Notes: generated by a model not told the origin, from the sequence alone. Positions 20,741 to 32,646 are shown, numbered from the stretch's first letter. The stretch is DNA of 64,000 nt from Tetracentron sinense (GCA_015143295.1 CM026567.1:10310416-10374415), one strand, 5' to 3'. Made by a program: numbers and translations.

Positions 20741-20850
20741 AAGAAATTAAATAATTAAATTAAATACTTTAAGAAGGTCCTTGTGTGTGAGATCTAAAGG
20801 GATCTCCTTTTTCCGGTTGTGGGACCATGTACTCAACCTTTTTGGTTAAA
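20741..20850 (-). mobile_element. Element D: Ty1/copia 5' LTR, second part, truncated
   Basis: Matches 741-857 of the left D LTR (AAGAAGGTCCTTGTGTGTG region) and continues directly from 8316 once element A is taken out. It ends abruptly at TTTTTGGTTAAA, where satellite sequence begins; about 1 kb of the LTR is missing. Confidence 0.8.
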
Positions 20851-21606
20851 CCCCTGGTTTGGAAATGGTGGGACGATGTAGGTTTAGGTCAATGTATAGT
20901 ATCCAAGTATGGATTTCGACTGTCTCGGCGCCCAAATCGAGCATACAGCCTCGGGTTCGCTTGAAACCAACTCAAACACATAGGATGTATTGAAATACAC
21001 ACGTGAGAAGAAACGGGATCAAAATCCGACCCCCGGTTTGGAAATGGTGGGACGATGTAGGTTTTGGCCAATGTATAGTATCCAAGTATAGATTTCGGCC
21101 GTCTTGGCACCCAAATCGGGCATACGGCCTTGGATTCGCTCGAAACCAACTCAAACACATAGGATGTATTGAAATACACGCGTTAGAAGAAATATGATCA
21201 AAATCTGACCCCCGGTTTGGAAATTGTGGGACGATGTACGTTTAGGCCAATGTATAGTATCCAAGTATGGATTTCGGTCATCTCAGCGACCAAATCGGGC
21301 ATATGGCCTCGGATTCGCTCAAAACCAACTCAAACACATAGGATGTATTGAAATACATGTGTGAAAAGAAATGGGATCGAAATCGGGCATACAGTTTGGA
21401 AATGGTGGGACGATGTAGCTTTAGGCCATATTATATTATCCAAGTATGGATTTCGGCCATCTAGACGCCCAAATCGGGCATACGGCCTCGGATTCGCTCG
21501 AAACCAATTCCAACACTTAGGATGTATTGAAATACACGCATTAGAAGAAATGGGATCTAAATCCGACCCCCGATTTGGAAATGGTGGGACGACGTAGCTT
21601 TAGGAT
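20851..21606. repeat. 179-bp tandem satellite, about 4.2 units
   Basis: The landmark GGTTTGGAAATGGTGGGACG (with minor changes) recurs at 20856, 21035, 21214, 21393 and 21572: exactly 179 bp each time. Units differ by roughly 5-15%. Each also carries AACACATAGGATGTATTGAA. The length fits a nucleosome-sized plant satellite. The left edge abuts the truncated D LTR and the right edge fades into unrelated AT-rich DNA. Confidence 0.9.
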
Positions 21607-22139
21607 GTATGCATTTTTTATATTAATTAATAAACATCATAATGTGTAATAATCTCACTGATTATTCTTTTGGATTCTCCAATAGCATTAAATTACTTCT
21701 CATCCAACGTTTCAAATGCAAATTGTTTATAGTCATTGCTATGAATATGGAAAACTTTTTCTGCACTATCAAATATTGATTCAAGGTAATTGAATGTTTG
21801 ACTTTCAAGTACTAGGGGAGTATGAGAACAATGTCATAGTACTATTGAGACGAGGAAAAGCTAGGGGAGAACTGGGGATCGACAGATGCTGCTCGGGAGG
21901 ACTTTTGTAAGGCTTGTAAATATGCACCCGAAGACATGCAAGGCTGTTGCAAGGGAGTTGTCTGTGTGATAAACATGACAATGTTGTTTCAAAAATAGAT
22001 TTACAAAGGACATTGAATTTATAGATATAGTTATGGATGTGGATGTGGAATGTATAGATTTGGATATGAATCTGTCTATGATGTGAAATGTTTGAACACA
22101 GGTTACAGGTTTACTTGAAAAACAGGCTATTGAAAAAAA
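21607..22139. other. Unassigned AT-rich sequence
   Basis: No frame, repeat or RNA feature I can support. It may belong to the interior of the CACTA-like element whose right end follows. Confidence 0.4.
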
Positions 22140-22786
22140 AAATTTGAGTTTCAGAGACGGAATAATTTCCGTCTATGATGTTAATCGCGACGGATGTATA
22201 TAAACGTGTAAAATTGTATTAGACACGGAAATAATTCCGTGTCTAATAGGAATTAGACACGGAACTATTTCCGTCTCTCATATTTCCGTTTCTAATACGA
22301 TAGTATGAGAGATGGAAATAGTTCCATGCCTAATACCTATTAGACACGGAATTATTTCCGTTCCAGATATGTTTAGAGACGGAAATAATTATGTGCCTAA
22401 TACCTACTAGACACGGAACTATTTCCGTTTCAGGTGTATTTAGATACGGAAATTTTGCCGTGCCTAATGCCTATTAGATACGGAATTACTTCCGTGTCAG
22501 ATATATTTAGAGATGGAAAAATATTTGTGTCTAATAAGAGTATTAGACACGGAAAAATGTGACGTCATAAATGTTTTTGCATTTTCCATAATTCACATTA
22601 GAGACGGAAAAAATTCCGTCTCTAATAATAGTATTAGGAACGGAAAATTTTTTCCGTGTCTAGCAGCATCAGTGACTCGAGCAACTTAGACGGTTTTTAT
22701 TTCCGTGTCTAATAGGTATTAGGCACGGAAATTTGATATCAGGCACGGAAAATTTCTGTCGCTGATCGGTTGTTTTCTTATACTGT
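22140..22786. mobile_element. CACTA-like transposon end with subterminal palindromes
   Basis: About a dozen copies of TAGACACGGAA and its reverse TTCCGTGTCTAA in both orientations, often as hairpins such as GAGACGGAAAAAATTCCGTCTC (split over its centre). The array stops at TTTTCTTATACTGTG near 22772-22786, close to the usual CACTA end TTTTCTTGTAGTG. No transposase frame is visible and the left end is not found, so this is a non-autonomous or broken copy. Confidence 0.6.
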
Positions 22787-23399
22787 GTGCCTTTACCATT
22801 TTTACCCCTATATGTCCCATTACCAAAAAAATAAAGAAAAAGTAATAAAATAATTCGTAAATCCAAGCCCAAGACTGTCAACAAGGGCCCACTATTCCCA
22901 CCGTCTCCACAGTTTCCCCAACATAGTACAGTATTACACATACCTACCCGTTAGCACGAGAGGTTTGGAATCCACATTCATATCCTTTCACATGATGTTA
23001 ATGAGAAATACATAGTTTTGATCGTGACATTGATGTATTATTCAAGTGTCTAGAATCAGTTTTGCCTAACAAAACGAACAGTACCCTAGGCATCTAGCCT
23101 CGCTGAAAGAAACTTACATTGTCGACTTAATGTTTTCATTTTCTAATGCACTAGAAATCCTTCTCGGCTATCTGTGCTTTGACGTCGCCATCGATGCTTC
23201 TCCTATGTGAGTCTTAAAGTGTGACCAACTTAATTAATCCCTTATCACCGACAAATCTTTCAAGATGATCTTTAATTTAATTAGTCTTGAAGTTGGACTT
23301 GGAATCAGAATCCCTTCACCATCAATTCAAAAGCATCAAATTCTTCTTTTTCTATTTTGTCTAACAACTCAATTCATTTCTCTGACCTTAAGGCCCTCT
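22787..23399. other. Unassigned intergenic sequence
   Basis: I see no convincing frame, repeat or RNA gene. Confidence 0.4.
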
Positions 23400-23572
23400 C
23401 TCCCCTTAATTCAAAGGTCCCCTTTGGGGCCAGCACCTACATGAGATTTTCCTGGACTTTCCTATTAAGGCAGGTTGCGGGATCCCATTACACCCACGGG
23501 GATTAGCCCCGACCCAAAGGGTTGGGGACACCCCAAGTTCGAAAAAAAAAAATATATATATATATATATAGG
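23400..23572 (+). mobile_element. SINE-like 3' end with A-rich tail and AT microsatellite
   Basis: A GC-richer stretch (GGGGATTAGCCCCGACCC, then GGTTGGGGACACCCCAAG, both hairpin-like) ends in GTTCG, eleven A and about ten TA dinucleotides. This looks like a retroposed non-autonomous element. The 5' end is not defined. Confidence 0.35.
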
Positions 23573-23789
23573 GTCTTATATTAGGTTTTCCTAAACCTTA
23601 GTTGCAATGAAGTTCCTAGATAACAAAAACTCTAGATTTTGATATTGCCTAGTTTCGAAAATATAATAAAAAATACTGTCTAGTTTTGTTTTTCAAAGGT
23701 GGGAGGGTGTCACCTTCATGGCCATAATGACGTAATTTACTTTTTCTTTCCTCTCCTTAACTAGAGTCTATGACCCCTCTCTTTTTATT

Positions 23790-23935
23790 TTCTTTTTTTT
23801 TTTTTTTGGGTACGGAGGGATTAGTATATATTCAACAAAGTGTGAGAAATCACAAAGCTCACCTGGACGGGACTCGAGCCTCGAACCTACCTCCTAAGAA
23901 GGGGATATACCAACCACTAGGATATTCCTAGATAA
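23790..23935 (-). mobile_element. tRNA-derived SINE-like element, minus strand
   Basis: Read on the minus strand: TAGTGGTTGGTA resembles a Pol III box A, GGTAGGTTCGAGGCTCGAG resembles box B, and the element ends in GTACCC plus about 16 A (23790-23806). No clear target duplication. It is not a functional tRNA: no cloverleaf can be drawn. Confidence 0.4.
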
Positions 23936-24189
23936 TAAGAAAACTCAGAGTAAGGCCGCCCATTTAAAAATCAAACCGCCACAAGTTGCTTATTCTTTAA
24001 ATGATGGGCCCCACTTAAGTATTTGCACCTCCAGATTTTTAATCTTGCAGGCGTTGCTGTTCTCGATTGTATCTACTATCCCAGAGTTTTAACCACTTCC
24101 CTAAAAAAAATATCAATAAAAGAATGGGAATGCATTTGATGTCGTTTTTAACCACTTTTAATCTTGGTTAAAGTTTATTAATTTAAGGG

Positions 24190-24830
24190 TTAATTTTTTT
24201 TAAAAAAATTAAGAATAGATTGATGAACCCCAAAAAGGGTGAGTGAATCTTAACCACGGGGAGTGAGTGTCAAAAGGGACAAGTGGCAACTTATAGGCGT
24301 GTGTTAACTGTGATTTAAGTTAGTTAACCCAAGTTTAATATTTTTAAAAAAAATTTCTAAAAATCTAGGGTAGATGGATGAACCCTAAGGGTGAATAAAT
24401 CTTAACCACGGTTAGTGGGAATAGACCGTGGCAACCTATGGGTGTGTGTATTAACCTAAGGTTAATATTTTTTTCTAAGAACCAAGGTTAGATGGATGAA
24501 CCTAGGGGTGAATGAATTTGGACCAAAGTTAGTGGGTATTAAAAGGAACACGAGGTAACTTGTAGGTGTGCGCACTACCTGTTGTTTAGGTTAGTCAAGG
24601 TTAATATTTTTTCCATTTTTTTTCTAAAACTAAGGGTAGATGGATGAATCCTAAAGGTGAGTGAATCTTAACCACAGTTAGTGTGTGTTAAAAGGGACAC
24701 GTCGTAACTTATAGGCGCACGTATTAAGTGTGATTTAGGTTAGTCAATCCAAAGTTAATATTTTTTAACTTTTTTCCTGAAACTAAGGGTAGTTGAATAA
24801 ACCTAGAGGTGAGGAAAACTTAATCACACT
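24190..24830. repeat. Diverged tandem repeat, five units of about 117-159 bp
   Basis: The landmark AGGGTAGATGGATGAACC recurs near 24207, 24366, 24483, 24633 and 24784. It is followed each time by GTGAATGAATCTTAACCACG-like, AAAAGGGACAC and GTTAATATTTTT blocks. Strong divergence and unequal spacing suggest an old array. Confidence 0.7.
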
Positions 24831-25440
24831 TTAATAGGTGTTAAAAAAAAACACCTGTCAAGCCGGGTCCGCTCACCTATGTTGACTTCTACTGGTTAGA
24901 AATTGATTTACAACAACCAGAGTGGACCGACTTGCACTCTTAGTGGGACATCTTAGTTTCACCATATTTGGAAAATTGGTATATATCAATAAAAATTGAG
25001 TCCGCATCTAAGTCTTCAACAGAACTCCAAATCAAAGCCTTCAGCTCTCCCTTTTTCATTGTAAACAGGTAGCAGTTTTATTATTAAGGGAGATTTTAAG
25101 CTACAAATTTGTTCCTCTTTTTTATTTTTTATTTACATAACTACTACCTACCTATTAGCTCTGCTTTGAAAGGGGAGCTCGGCCAAATAGGGTCTCAATA
25201 GGCCAGCCGGCTCAAAAAAAGTCTGTCCATCACCCATATTTTAAGATCTAAGACTAGGGCCGGGCTCAAATGCTAACTCTCATCTTTATGTGGCCTGAGA
25301 TAGAGCTTGACCCCTTAACGCTTGAGCACGGACTTGGCCCAACCAGTAAGTATATATATATACATACACACACACGAAGCATATAACACTTCCATACACA
25401 TTATTGTAGTGTAACACACTTGTATATATCTTAGAGAATT
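24831..25440. other. Unassigned sequence between repeats
   Basis: Contains a GGCCGGGCTC-type GC-rich stretch (25160-25340) common in plant dispersed repeats and a short TA/CA microsatellite (25350-25374). No supported gene. Confidence 0.35.
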
Positions 25441-25624
25441 TTACATTATATATACTAGTGGGCGGCACGTCCGATGCACATGAGAGATAGGGGAAGGGGA
25501 GAGAGATTGGGAAGGGGGAGAGAGATTGGGAAGATATTTTGAAAAACAAATTAAGGAATATTTTGGCTCTAAAAACTTCACTGGCATTTTGGATAAAAAC
25601 AATTGTGAGGGAAACCAATTCAGA

Positions 25625-26013
25625 TACATTCCAATCACATTAATGCCTTTTGGCCTAGGTACAAGAAACCACACATCATTTAGAGTGAACTGATTTAGCT
25701 CTTCTTTCATTACTTCATTCCAGTTCTCATCAGTAAGAGTTGCAGTCACATTCTTAAGTTCAAAAGAAGAGGTGTAGCAAAAATGACTAACCTCATTCTC
25801 GATTTGGCCATGAGCCCTTACTCCACTTTTAAGATTCCCAATGATATGAGTAGCAGAGTGAGGTTTTCTAATTCTAGGGGAATTTATTTTCTCAAAGGAG
25901 GTTGGTTCTTCAATTGTTTGATTAGGAACACCTTCAACATGCTCATCATGAACATCCTTGGGATTCGAAACCTCTGACCCTGAATCATCTATAACCACAT
26001 TGTAGGATTCCAT
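25625..26013 (-). pseudogene. pol: Copia element K: linker and start of reverse transcriptase
   Basis: The minus strand reads NWNEVMKEELNQFTLNDVW then LVPRPKGINVIG, the conserved entry to copia reverse transcriptase. The frame then loses similarity at about 25625, and everything downstream (catalytic reverse transcriptase, RNase H, 3' LTR) is missing. Upstream it is joined by a serine/acid-rich linker. Confidence 0.8.
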
Positions 26014-26099
26014 GACAATAGAAGTTCTTAAGTTATAAACTCAATATGCTCTATTGTTTGTGGAATACCCAAGACATATTCATTTGTCACTTCTGGGAC

Positions 26100-26991
26100 C
26101 AAACTTACCAAGTTGATCTTTATCCCTTAGGATATAGCAGTTGCTTCCAAATACCCTAAAGTACTTGACATTTGGTTTCTTTCCATTCTACAGCTCATCT
26201 GGGGTCTGTTTAGTTCCAGGCCTAGTGTGAACTCTGTTTATGGTGTAGCACTCAGTGTTAATTGCCTCAGCCCAAAAACGGTAGACCAAATTTTTAGTAT
26301 GTATCATGACCCTGACCATTTCTTGAAGAGCCATGTTCTTTCTTTCCACAACCCTATTTTGTTGAGGTGTTATCAGGGTAGAGAACTCATGCTTAATACC
26401 CTTCTCATCGCTATACTCATTGTACTTGGAGTTTTCAGACTCCTTTCCATGATCACTCATGATCCTAATGATGAGGTATCACTTCTCATTCTGAACTTTT
26501 TGACAAATGTTCCTAAATTGCTCAAAGGCATCTGATTTCTCTCTCAAAAATGCAACCCATGAACATCTAAAGAAATAATCAACCATAACAAGAATGTATT
26601 TTTCACCACCTATACTCTTGTTTTGGAGGGACCCATGAGACCATGTAAATTAACTCAAGAGGTTTTGAGGTAGCAATATCTAGGGTTTTCTTGTACGGAC
26701 TTTTAATCTGTTTGCCTAATTGGCATGGACCACACACATCAGAACAAGTCTTTCCTAATTTAGGCACACCTCTCACAAGCTCATGCTTGGTGATTTTGGT
26801 TAAGTGTTTGAATTTAAGTGGCCTAACCTTTGGTGCCATATGTTGATATCATCAAGATTAGCTCTATTACAGACATTTGAGGTATTCGTAGTTAGAACTA
26901 GTCCATAGCAATTGTCCGTAGTCCTAAATCCTTCACCAATGCGTTTACCCTTCTTCTTTAGCACAGAACACACTTTTTGAGAAAAATACAT
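26100..26991 (-). pseudogene. pol: Copia element K: integrase, frameshifted
   Basis: IWHQRLGHLN and CGPCQLGKQ give the HHCC finger. The core has PQQNRVVERKNMALQEMVRV (usual form PQQNGVVERKN) and FWAEAINTECYTINR. The frames change near 26460-26600 and 26800-26840. Dead remnant in minus orientation, colinear with the protease to its right. Confidence 0.85.
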
Positions 26992-27012
26992 TGCACAATG
27001 ATTGTCACATAG

Positions 27013-27249
27013 CTAGCTTATGCTGATAAAGTTAGTTTTCAACCCTTCGACAAATAGAACATTTTCTAGCTTAGGAATCCATGGGGCTTCGATGATTCCT
27101 TTGCCCTTCACTAAAGATTTGCTACCATCTCCGAATGTGACAATCCCTTCAGAACATTCCTCAAGATGAGTGAATAGGGATTTGTCACCTGTCATGTGTC
27201 TTGAGCATCCACTGTCAAAATACCACATGTTAGTATCTTCTGCTTTCAT
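27013..27249 (-). pseudogene. pol: Copia element K: aspartic protease
   Basis: MWYFDSGCSRHMTGDKSLF has the copia protease active site DSGCSRHMTG. The stretch continues with FGDGSKSLVKGKG and VLFVEGLKTNFISIS. Frames toward the integrase are broken. Confidence 0.85.
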
Positions 27250-27449
27250 GACACTATGAATAACAAAGCACTTCAGGATTTCCTTTCTCTCTTCTTCATC
27301 TTGATGATGGTCCTCAGATGACTTACTTCCAACAATGGTTTGAGAGGATCTCTCACTTCAACAGAGGCGGCAGTGAAAGCCACATAATTTCCAGTTTCCT
27401 TGCTCGATGAGGAACTGTCAGATCTTTCTGACTCGCTTTCAATTGTCAT

Positions 27450-27565
27450 CCCTTATGGCATTCATCACTTTACCCTTGTATTTCATCTTGTTAGGGCATT
27501 CTTGTGTCATAGGGCCAAAACCTTGACATTTATAGCATTGAAAGCCGAGGGATTTCTTCTCAACA
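27450..27565 (-). pseudogene. gag: Copia element K: gag zinc knuckle remnant
   Basis: The minus strand reads CYKCQGFGPMTQECP: a CX2CX4HX4C knuckle whose His is replaced by Pro. Its upstream half lies at 42857-43696, on the other side of the V insertion. Confidence 0.75.
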
Positions 27566-27570
27566 ATATT

Positions 27571-28141
27571 TGTAGAGACCTAGATTTCATTCCATATAAT
27601 TACCATGCTCATCAAGGGTGATATAGTCAAAGGATTTGATGGTGTGTATGCCAATGTGCTAATTAACATCTATGGAAAGTTATAAAGTTTAAAACACTTA
27701 AACTAAAGTTGGAAGAAAAAGAAATGAAAGAAAAATATGAAGAAAAGCTCTGTCAGTTGACCGCCCAGCTTACCTAGTCGACCGACTAATTAAAAAAGGG
27801 CAAATAGTAGGTGTTGTAGACCCCCGATCTACTGGCTCTCACACCCGGTCGACCGTCTGGTGGAAAATTCGATAAAACAGGGGCCAGCCGAACTCAGCCA
27901 GTAATCTGTCCTGACGACCAGTCCACCGCCCATAGGGAATTGGGGATTTTCCCCTTTTTGTTAGATTTTAGGGATATTTTGGGGTTCTTAAAACCCTAAG
28001 GCTATAAATAGACTTCTATTTCAAGGGTTTGAGATCTCTAAGTCTCTTAAACCCTAATTTGGTAAAGTAGAGGACAAACCTAGGGTTTCTAAGGGATTGC
28101 TTGCTTGTGAAGGAAGAAATTGCTCAAAAGGAGAGAAGAAA
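27571..28141 (+). mobile_element. Solo LTR V (gypsy-type), first part
   Basis: Starts TGTAGAGACC after target duplication ATATT (27566-27570; matching copy 42852-42856). It continues at 41230 after W is removed, and ends GGGGCACGACA at 42851 (total about 2.2 kb). GTCGACCGACT and GGTCGACCGTC palindromes (27770-27910) fill the U3 cassette position. A TATAAATA box is at 28003-28010 and a leader follows. Confidence 0.85.
28003..28010 (+). promoter_or_regulatory. TATA box of LTR V
   Basis: GGCTATAAATAGAC, the canonical plant form, in the U3 of V with a leader-like sequence downstream. Confidence 0.65.
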
Positions 28142-29484
28142 TGTAGAACCCCAGATCTCATTTTCCAATTTGGGTCAATAGTGTCTGTGAATAGTGAATT
28201 TTGGTCAAAAAATGGGTCCTTGATGTGTTATGGTGTATGAATCATGAATAAAAGGAGTGGAACCAAAAATATAATTGTTTATGGGTGTTAAGACCAAGGT
28301 AAAATAGTGGAAGCACTCTAGGTGAGTTAAGGGAAGAGTGAAAGCACTCTAAGTGGAAAAAATAGGAAAAACAAAAGGATTCAACAAGTTCTGGTGAATC
28401 CCGATCGACCATCCCTTAAGGCCGGTAGACCGGCTATCACGAAAAAGGCCAAAATGGGCCAGCAGAGTGTGAGTTATGCAGGGCCGGTCGACCGACTGTC
28501 AACAAAATGCCCAAAATGAGCTTTATAGTAGGGTTTTTGGCCTGACCGGTCAATCACCCCTCCTAGCTGGTCGATTGGGCTCCCGAGGTTTTGCCTAGTT
28601 TGGTCTGTTGGACTATTTCATGAAGGGTAGGATGGTCTTTTGATCTCCCCTTTCTCTATAAAAGCCCCAATTTCGTGGGTGAAGGTTTCATAAACCCTCA
28701 AGGAAGAAATTAGAGAGAGATTTAGAGAGTTGGAGAGGGAGAAAGGAGGAAGCTAGGGTTGGCCAAAAGATTTGGCAGGATCAAGGTGGAGATTGGATCC
28801 TTCCTTGGAGCTTGGATCTCACATCCTCATCTCTTCTCAAGTTTCTCTTCAATCTTAAAAGGTAATTACTACTACTATCTAACCTTGGTATGATCCAAAC
28901 ATTGAATAGATGATTAAAGTATGATTGTGAATAACCTAGATCCTAAACTTAGGTTTTCAAGCTTGAAATGTTTCGATTATGTACTTGTGTTCCAAATTCC
29001 TAAATTTACCATGGTTTCCTAAAGTTTATGAACTATGAAGTGTGATATAGCTGTAAAAGGCTACGTAACCATGATCTATGAAATGTATGTAAATTGTATA
29101 ATGCCTATTGTCATGATCCCTATGTTTCAAGTTTCTTCATGTATACTATGATGCTTTTAAGGTTTTCCCATAACTATAGAAATGTTTTAAATGCCAACAT
29201 GTGATTTCCTTAAGTATTTTCATGCCACTATGATGCTCACCATTTCATATGCACAAGCATGTATGCATGACCGAGTTTTTCTAAGTATAGGTATATGAAA
29301 AATAATCAAAGAATAAGACAAGTGATTTATGAAACAAATGATAAAGCCGAACTTTGGGTCGGTCAAGGATAGGGCATATCCAAGGATATGCCACATCTGG
29401 CTCACAAGAAAAACAAGACAAGAAAACAAGACAAGAAATCATGGATGTTGGTGTGCCTTTTCTATTTCGTTGAATGGTATTTAC
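28142..29484 (+). mobile_element. Solo LTR W (gypsy-type), first part
   Basis: Starts TGTAGAACCCCAG after target duplication AGAAA (28137-28141; matching copy 41230-41234). The tail is 40760-41229, ending GGGGTGCTACA. U3 palindromes of CCGGTCGACCGAC form lie at 28400-28570. Near 29370 GGGCATATCC pairs with GGATATGCC. The middle of W is missing, removed by the B/Y recombination described under findings. Confidence 0.8.
28657..28664 (+). promoter_or_regulatory. TATA box of LTR W
   Basis: CTCTATAAAAGCC in U3, about 20-30 bp before the expected start of the GA-rich leader. Confidence 0.65.
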
Positions 29485-32225
29485 TGTGACTCCCGGAACC
29501 CGGGCCTAGGACAACAAGTCCCGAGACGCGTGCTCGTTCGTCATAACCATGCATGCGGAAGAATTTACCCGCGAAAATGCGGGAATATTTTGACTTTTCT
29601 TATGAGCTTACATAAACAATAACAACTGGTCATCACAATAACCCATCATAAACAAATGTGTTACCTCACTGGCTATCATAGCCCTTACTTTTGACGCCAC
29701 AACTGTGCCAGAACACTTTCCAGACTTTATCAAGCTACCCGCTTCAGAACCTGAAAACATGAAATGAGAGGAGTGAGCCATAGAACCCAGAAAAATCCAC
29801 AATCCATCTAGGCTCTTTTCCACCTAGTAACAATCATGATCATCAATAACGATATAGTATTGCAATACAATTCTCATATTATAATAATATATAATATCGT
29901 TTTCCATGACCTGAGGTCACTCAGGGCTATTTCACCCTATTTCGAGGTTCCCAACCTCAATTTCCAAGTTCATCCAATCATCATCTACACAACTAGGTTA
30001 CCATCCCAGACAACCGCGTACACTATATCCTTGAGTCCGTAGACTCCATCAACTAGCCTTCGCCCGTGTTCAACCTTTATCCTTGAGTCCGTAGACTCAA
30101 CAATCAAGTTAGAGTCCATAGACTCGTTATGCATGTCCAAATCCATTAACATCAATTTTGTTACCATGGTGTCCCATACCCCCATGATAACTATCGAGAT
30201 CAACCGGGCTTATACCCAATGAAATCAAACCTTGAGTACTTAGACTCCGTACAACCTTGAGTCCATAGACTCAATACATAATCCGGGCCTTCACCCACTA
30301 GAACCAACACAATCATCACTCAGCCACAGTGAGGAACTCTAACCTCACGGCATCTCTATTAGACAACACAACCATCTGACTCAGCCACGGTGGGAAATTC
30401 TATCCTTACGACATATCTATCAGATAACACAACCATCTGACTCAACCACGATACAGATGACATATCTATCAGAGGCATCACAATCTACTGACTGAGCCTC
30501 GGTATGACATATCTATTAGATAACACAACAATCTGACTCAGCCATGGTGGGAAACTCTATCCTCATGGCATATCTATCAGATTATACAACCATCTGACTC
30601 AGCCACGGTATGGACGGCATATTTATCAGAGGCATCACAACCTACTGACTCAGCCTCGGTATAGCATATCTATCAGATAACGCAACAATCTGACTCAGCC
30701 ACAGTGGGGAACCCTTTCCTCATATCATATCTATCAGATCATACAACCATCTGACTCAGCCACAATACAGACGACATATCTATCAGAGGCATCCCAATCT
30801 ACTAACTCAGCATCGGTACGACATATCTATCAAATAACACAACAATTTGTTCTCCCTTGACCTAGTCAAAGAGGATCTATGGATAACACTCCATCCACTC
30901 CCGACGATCAATCACGTACCTTGCCAAAGAGGATCTATGGATATTATTTCACCTACTCTCAACTATCAGTCACGGAGGACTACATCACACCACCACTCCA
31001 GACCTAGCCAAAGAGGATTTATGGATATCAAATCCACCTACTCCCAACTATCAGTCATGGAGGATTATACTTTAACCCTGGTTAGGTTTTCTAACCACAG
31101 GTTAATCCCAATTAACCCAAGTCTCGCTTGGTTAACTGAAATACTCAGGCCTAAGTGAGCCGAAATTTCGAGCTAACAAGCCCGAAACCGAGGCTACATC
31201 TCTCTTACTCTAATTCCATACATTACCAACTCTTCCATGCATCGCATAGGGGTCTCTGACCCTTTTTCATTAACGCACATACATTCCACATAAATAATAT
31301 AGCAAATACAAGGGAAAAGAGAAGAGTTAGAGAGCAATTTTACCTTTTTCATGCTTTTTGAGATCCCGCGTGCACAATCTGACGACACCACGGTGTTCAG
31401 CACGTCGAAAACCCTGAGGTAATACGCATGCAACTATCCCCTCCACTTTCTCTCTCCTCTTCTCTCTCTCTCTCTAGTTTCTCTCTCTAGAAACGCTCAG
31501 ACCGTTCATCCCCAACTCACTATGCGAAGTAAAAAAAATAAATAACGGCTTTGTCATTATATAAGCTAAGGGATGGAATCGTGCGCAACACGCATAACCC
31601 ACATTGGTGTGGCATTTGACCGATTTGACTAGTTTTGATCAGTTTGTCCGGCTTTCCGATTTTTCGCACATACAAGCCTCCAAAATCCTACCAAATGTCA
31701 TCCGATCGTGACGAAACTTCAGACCGAACTTGGGATAGTCTGACACCTATTGTAAAAATTTTAGGGAAAAATACTGAGTCTTGACAATTAGACTTTAGTC
31801 TAGAAGAAAACTGCAAAACCCACTAATTTCCTGATTTTGGACATAAAACATGTTGCCATTTCATTGTTTGAGATGATTAACTGCCAAAACGACAGACTCT
31901 CATCCTCACAGTCCACCGACACACTGTGGTACCAGCCACACAGATTTCTATTTAGAATTTCCAATAATTATGGAGTCCCAACTGAGTTTCAAAAAATCTA
32001 GAATTTCCTGGTTTTCTCGATTTTCTTACATTTAAGACCCCTACGGTCTCGCGAATCGATACGCAATGGAACCAAAACTTTAGGTGACCGAACTAGGGAC
32101 AGTCTGACACCTATTGTACGAATTTCAGGGAAAAATAATGAGTTTCGACAGCTGCACTTTAGTCTGGAAGAAAACTGTAAAACCCACTAATTTCCCGGTT
32201 TTGAATACAAAGCACGTGGTATTTT
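29485..32225 (-). mobile_element. LTR-like segment Z, minus orientation, truncated by element B
   Basis: The left edge TGTGACTCCCGGAAC reads as an LTR end (...GAGTCACA) on the minus strand. On that strand ATGTTTTCAGGTTCTGAAG (29742-29760) resembles the ATGTCGGCAGGTTCTGAGG start of the small ORF in other LTRs. Repeats at 30020-30290 and 30300-30840 and a GAGA leader (31440-31490) have LTR character. A 150-bp block recurs (31695-31840 and 32050-32200). The right side is lost at B. No matching second LTR, so the assignment is tentative. Confidence 0.5.
30020..30840. repeat. Hairpin-bearing tandem repeats in Z
   Basis: First GAGTCCGTAGACTC (5-bp stem) and variants, five times at 30020-30290. Then about ten units with CATCTGACTCAGCCACGGT and GACATATCTATCAGA at roughly 60-bp spacing. 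Confidence 0.75.
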
Positions 32226-32529
32226 TGTCGCGACCCAAAACCCACCCTAGGAGTTAGAGTGAATTGTGGACGACTAAATCATGACCTTCATGACTTGCTT
32301 GACCAACCACCTGCAAAACACCCACAGGGCATATACAATAGAGGATAACAGCGGAAGCATAACTATAAGACATAGCGGAAGTCTAACAACCTCTAAGTAT
32401 ATACACATGGTCCAAGTTTTAATACAAAGAAATTAAAACAAAGAAAGTGCGGACATGCCCGCCAAAATACATGGATATAATCGCTCATGCTCACCCACAG
32501 CTAATCCACTCAGAATCTAACACCACCTA

Positions 32530-32646
32530 CTAATAACCCTCTACGAGAGGTTCCTCCAAAGGCTCCTCGACGTACTCCTCCTCCACCCATGGACCAGGAG
32601 CACAAATATCAAATGGAGCAGCAGCTCCCTCAGAACCTGCCGACAT
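32530..32646 (-). CDS. LTR small ORF, 38 aa (element B, left LTR)
   Basis: ATG TCG GCA GGT to TAG. The peptide starts MSAGSEGAAAPFD, has core PWVEEEYVEE and ends LVEGY. The second copy is at 38724-38840. See 10162 for the comparison. Confidence 0.45.
   Translation of the reverse strand: MSAGSEGAAAPFDICAPGPWVEEEYVEEPLEEPLVEGY

Noticed and set aside
23790-23935. Functional tRNA gene
   Set aside because: Box A and box B-like sequences exist but no cloverleaf, and an A tail follows, so a SINE-like element fits better.
27400-27621. 73-codon plus-strand frame
   Set aside because: Antisense to the decayed copia gag knuckle and runs into LTR V.
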